A DNA stretch of 7,540 nucleotides, taken from contig JAGMEZ010000486.1 of the NCBI GenBank assembly GCA_023127905.1, forward strand, positions 1 through 7,540. The letters run 5' to 3'. A program made the translations under genes and the position numbers. The notes under the pieces are model-generated. The model saw nothing but the letters and a program-made list of their open reading frames with translations. It ran no database searches and was not told the origin of the DNA. The stretch is from Caldifarciminota bacterium. GTDB taxonomy: Bacteria > Hydrothermota > E44-bin80. Below are positions 5,691 through 7,540 of this stretch, in pieces (position 1 is the stretch's first letter; every line of letters starts with the position of its first letter).

Positions 5691-6668
5691 TTGAAATTTG
5701 GTGTAAGTTATTTTGGGAATAGGATACTTGAGCACATTGAAACTGATATGCGTCTATTAAAGACTATTGGTTTTGATTTTGTTGTTCATACATACAGTGA
5801 GAATGATTTTGAATTTTATGAGAAAACGATACATGATATTGTGAAGATATCGCAAGATCAGGGTTTGGAGGTTTGGCTTGATGCATGGGGTGTTGGAGGT
5901 TTCTTTGGAGGTGAAGCATATTCATCCTGGATAACAAAGTATCCTAAGATATGTCAGATAGATTCAATCTTTGAAAAGGTTCCAGCTGCTTGTCCCAACA
6001 ATGACAGGTTCAGAAAATTGTTGAAGACATGGATAAAGAGTGCAGCCAAATCGGGAGCAGAATTTGTTTTCTGGGATGAACCACATTTTTATCAACATTT
6101 TTCAAAAGGTGGTTTGTGGTGTTGTAGATGTTCATCGTGTTTAAAAAAGTATAAAGAATATTATAAAACAGATTTTCCTCTTAAAAAAAGTACAAAGATT
6201 GATTTTTTTAAGATGGAATCTATTATTGATTTTTTATCTTTTGTAACACGTGCAGCTGAGAAAGAAGGACTAAGAAACGCTGTCTGCATTCTTCCGGAAG
6301 CAGATGAAGGTTTTTTAACAAAGATTGCATCTCTTCCTAGTCTTGAAGTTCTTGCGACAGATCCTTATGGAATTCTATTTGGAAAACCACTTAAAGATTA
6401 TGTGAAGGCTGAGACAAGGAAACTGCAGAGAGCAGCAGAAAAATTTGGGAAGAAAGTTCAGATATGGTCTCAAGCATTCAAGGTACCTCGTGAGAAACAA
6501 AAAGACGTTTTAGATGCAATGGATATTCCTTTGAATCTTGGAGTGGATAGTATTGCAGTATGGGGATATAAAGCATGTAAATATATCTCGAGTATTTCAT
6601 CGGAAACACCTGATGAACTTTGGGGGATGATTGAAGAGTGGGTAATAAGGAACGAAGAAAACAAATAA
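5691..6668 (+). CDS. Predicted TIM-barrel, glycoside hydrolase-like protein with Cys cluster
   Basis: A 325-residue protein with no signal peptide, so probably cytoplasmic. Eight strand-like segments can be read in order: KFGVSYFG (2-9), FDFVVHTYSE (28-37), LEVWLDAWGVGG (59-70), AEFVFWDEPHF (123-133), AVCILPEAD (197-205), LEVLATDPY (218-226), VQIWSQAFKV (256-265) and VDSIAVWGYKA (285-295). This is the (beta/alpha)8 pattern. D129-E130 at the end of strand 4 is where clan GH-A enzymes carry the acid/base Glu. Strand 7 has Gln261 where the nucleophile Glu is usual. C101, C145, C147 and C150 (plus C144) give a C-x-C-x-x-C cluster with a fourth Cys 44 residues upstream, the same spacing I recall for the zinc site of GH42 beta-galactosidases. 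The family cannot be named; a carbohydrate-active enzyme or a non-catalytic relative is the best guess. It follows two promoter matches, and a palindromic repeat lies just after its stop. Confidence 0.72.
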   Translation: MKFGVSYFGNRILEHIETDMRLLKTIGFDFVVHTYSENDFEFYEKTIHDIVKISQDQGLEVWLDAWGVGGFFGGEAYSSWITKYPKICQIDSIFEKVPAACPNNDRFRKLLKTWIKSAAKSGAEFVFWDEPHFYQHFSKGGLWCCRCSSCLKKYKEYYKTDFPLKKSTKIDFFKMESIIDFLSFVTRAAEKEGLRNAVCILPEADEGFLTKIASLPSLEVLATDPYGILFGKPLKDYVKAETRKLQRAAEKFGKKVQIWSQAFKVPREKQKDVLDAMDIPLNLGVDSIAVWGYKACKYISSISSETPDELWGMIEEWVIRNEENK

Positions 6669-6669
6669 T

Positions 6670-6693
6670 TGTAGGAGCAGGTTCTACCTGCGA
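6670..6693. repeat. TGTAGG palindromic element (repeat family A, copy 1)
   Basis: TGTAGG and A, then GCAGGT-TCT-ACCTGC (6677-6691), a perfect 6-base stem with a 3-base loop, then GA. It starts two bases after the upstream stop codon. It could act as a weak transcript end or stabiliser, but no T-run follows, so it is better read as a REP-like element. Confidence 0.6.
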
Positions 6694-6728
6694 TAAATCT
6701 TTAATATGTGACCCCAGGTTTCAGCATG

Positions 6729-6749
6729 TGTAGGTGTCGCGCTTTGTGA
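6729..6749. repeat. TGTAGG palindromic element (repeat family A, copy 2)
   Basis: TGTAGG, then TG, then TCGCG-CTT-TGTGA (6737-6749), a 5-base stem that includes two G:T pairs around a 3-base loop, ending TGTGA like copy 3. It lies 19 bases before the next gene and supplies the in-frame TGA just upstream of that gene's start. Confidence 0.45.
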
Positions 6750-6767
6750 AAAGAAAAAATAAACAGA

Positions 6768-7259
6768 ATGAGAAAGTTTTCTTTTTCACACAACCCTATC
6801 CTAAAATTCCCTTGGGAGATTCTTTTGTTCATATGTTGCATAGGACTCATTTTTGGAATTGTAATACAAAGGATAGACGCAATTCTCCCTTCTCTTGTTG
6901 GTGGCTTGATTTTTTTTATATTTTTCGCAATAAAATGGTTTTCATTTATAGATGTTACTGATCGCAATTTGAGGATTAAACTTGGATTTCTTGCATACTG
7001 TGAAATAGAATTTTCGAATATTAAAGATATTTCCACTGTCAAACATAAGGCAATCAATGGTATTGGTGTTAGGGTATGTGGTGGGGGAGAGACAGCAATA
7101 GTAACAAACACAGGTGATGTTGTACGACTCCAGCTTAAAGAAAAGGGTTTTTTAAAGTTGTTTGGAGTTTTCAAGATTTCTTTTACCTTCTTAAGGCTTT
7201 CTCCTGAAAAACAAAGCGAATTTATTGCAATGATTAAAACGTATTTAACCACATTGTAG
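6768..7259 (+). CDS. Small membrane protein with C-terminal PH-like domain
   Basis: A 163-residue protein with two membrane segments, about residues 17-33 and 40-58, joined by a short QRIDAILPS turn. From about residue 61 a soluble domain reads FIDVTDRNLRIKLGFLAYCE, then IEFSNIKDISTV, and closes with SPEKQSEFIAMIKTYL. This order (ITD.gLri..G, then a basic/ile dI.sv strand, then a final helix) is what bacterial PH-like domain proteins show. Such proteins are small, membrane-bound and mostly of unknown role. The start is ATG 6768, because an in-frame TGA at 6747 closes the frame upstream; no clear Shine-Dalgarno is visible. It lies 99 bases after the TIM-barrel gene with repeats between, so co-transcription is possible but not shown. 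Its stop TAG is part of a TGTAGG element. Confidence 0.68.
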   Translation: MRKFSFSHNPILKFPWEILLFICCIGLIFGIVIQRIDAILPSLVGGLIFFIFFAIKWFSFIDVTDRNLRIKLGFLAYCEIEFSNIKDISTVKHKAINGIGVRVCGGGETAIVTNTGDVVRLQLKEKGFLKLFGVFKISFTFLRLSPEKQSEFIAMIKTYLTTL

Positions 7260-7273
7260 GAACAGAACTGTGA
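7255..7273. repeat. TGTAGG palindromic element (repeat family A, copy 3)
   Basis: TGTAGGA followed by ACAG-AA-CTGT (7262-7271) and GA. The 13 bases 7253-7265 match 6668-6680 at 12 positions. The TAG inside TGTAGG is the stop codon of the PH-like gene, so the repeat overlaps the coding end. Confidence 0.5.
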
Positions 7274-7297
7274 ATCTGGCTCTTTTTATTTTCACAG
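7268..7297. repeat. Inverted repeat after the last gene
   Basis: CTGTGAA (7268-7274) and TTCACAG (7291-7297) form a perfect 7-base stem around a 16-base loop that contains a run of five T. It could be part of a transcript end, but the T-run is in the loop and not after the stem, so a classic intrinsic terminator is not supported. Confidence 0.35.
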
Positions 7298-7451
7298 CAA
7301 ATTTAACAATGCACCAAGAAAGAAGTGCAGATTTACAGTAGAAATGGCACGAATTGAATTCTTGCCACATTTAGATTATAGATACTGTTTCAACCGTGCA
7401 AAATTAATTGAAGGAAGTTTTGTGTCAGTTTGGTTGCTTGTTTTCATGGAA

Positions 7452-7481
7452 CTAACAGTATGTTCTTTCGTTATATATAAT
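7452..7481 (+). promoter_or_regulatory. Possible promoter facing out of the window
   Basis: A perfect TATAAT (7476-7481) with CTAACA (7452-7457, four of six) 18 bases upstream. No start codon with a useful frame follows before base 7540, so any gene would begin beyond the window. The rest of 7260-7540 shows no ORF on either strand. Confidence 0.3.
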
Positions 7482-7514
7482 TAATGATATCGCTGCAAGG
7501 AATATATACATCCA

Positions 7515-7532
7515 TGATAATCAGTGACTAAA
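7515..7532. repeat. Repeat family B, copy 2
   Basis: TGATAATCAGTGACTAAA matches 16 of 18 bases of 5644-5661. As in copy 1, a related decamer-like piece (ATCCATG, 7510-7516) precedes it. The T-run after it continues to the window edge. Confidence 0.55.
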
Positions 7533-7540
7533 TGTTTTTT

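Noticed and set aside
6734..6961. A 75-codon plus-strand frame overlapping the start of the PH-like gene
   Set aside because: It is frame-shifted relative to the better supported gene, rich in Phe/Lys/Arg with no domain pattern, and starts within the repeat region.
6701..7252. A 183-codon open frame on the minus strand opposite the PH-like gene
   Set aside because: The plus-strand protein shows two clear helices and a PH-like pattern, while the minus-strand product has no recognisable domain and would end among the palindromic repeats. It is read as a shadow.

Overview
The window is AT-rich bacterial DNA with five protein-coding genes, all on the plus strand. No tRNA, rRNA, transposase, phage gene or CRISPR array is visible. 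Three things suggest an uncultivated Gram-negative-type lineage of the Cloacimonadota / WOR-3 / FCB-related kind: TTG and GTG-type starts, a secreted repeat protein with a YPNP...NPVSAGIYFVKL tail of the FlgD-like/type IX sorting type, and short dispersed palindromic repeats in nearly every gap. This placement is inference from style, since no phylogenetic marker gene is present.

Layout. (1) 1-2124: the 3' part of a large YfhO-family multi-pass membrane protein, probably a GT-C-like glycan-modifying enzyme; its start lies left of the window. (2) 2214-2726 and 2728-5325: a tightly coupled gene pair. The first is a small pseudopilin-like protein with a strong ribosome binding site. The second is an 865-residue secreted protein made of fourteen ~53-residue repeats plus a C-terminal sorting-type domain. 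(3) 5326-5690: a 365-base gap with two good sigma70-type promoter matches, a seven-codon mini-ORF, and pieces of dispersed repeats. (4) 5691-6668: a predicted TIM-barrel protein resembling glycoside hydrolases, with a four-cysteine set spaced as in the GH42 zinc site. (5) 6768-7259: a small two-helix membrane protein with a PH-like domain. (6) 7260-7540: no gene visible; it holds an inverted repeat, a possible promoter facing out of the window, and a second copy of a repeat found upstream of gene 4.

How the genes may fit together. Genes 1-3 all concern the envelope: a membrane glycan enzyme, a filament or secretion component, and an exported repeat protein. Genes 2 and 3 are almost certainly translated together. 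Gene 4 has its own promoters and lacks a visible signal peptide, so it is probably cytoplasmic; gene 5 may be read from the same transcript. I found no clear new defence or mobile system. The points most worth a second look are the pseudopilin with no glycine at its cleavage site, the likely 7+7 beta-propeller layout of the repeat protein, the barrel that keeps a beta4 Asp-Glu but has Gln where a beta7 nucleophile is expected, and the two families of small repeats.
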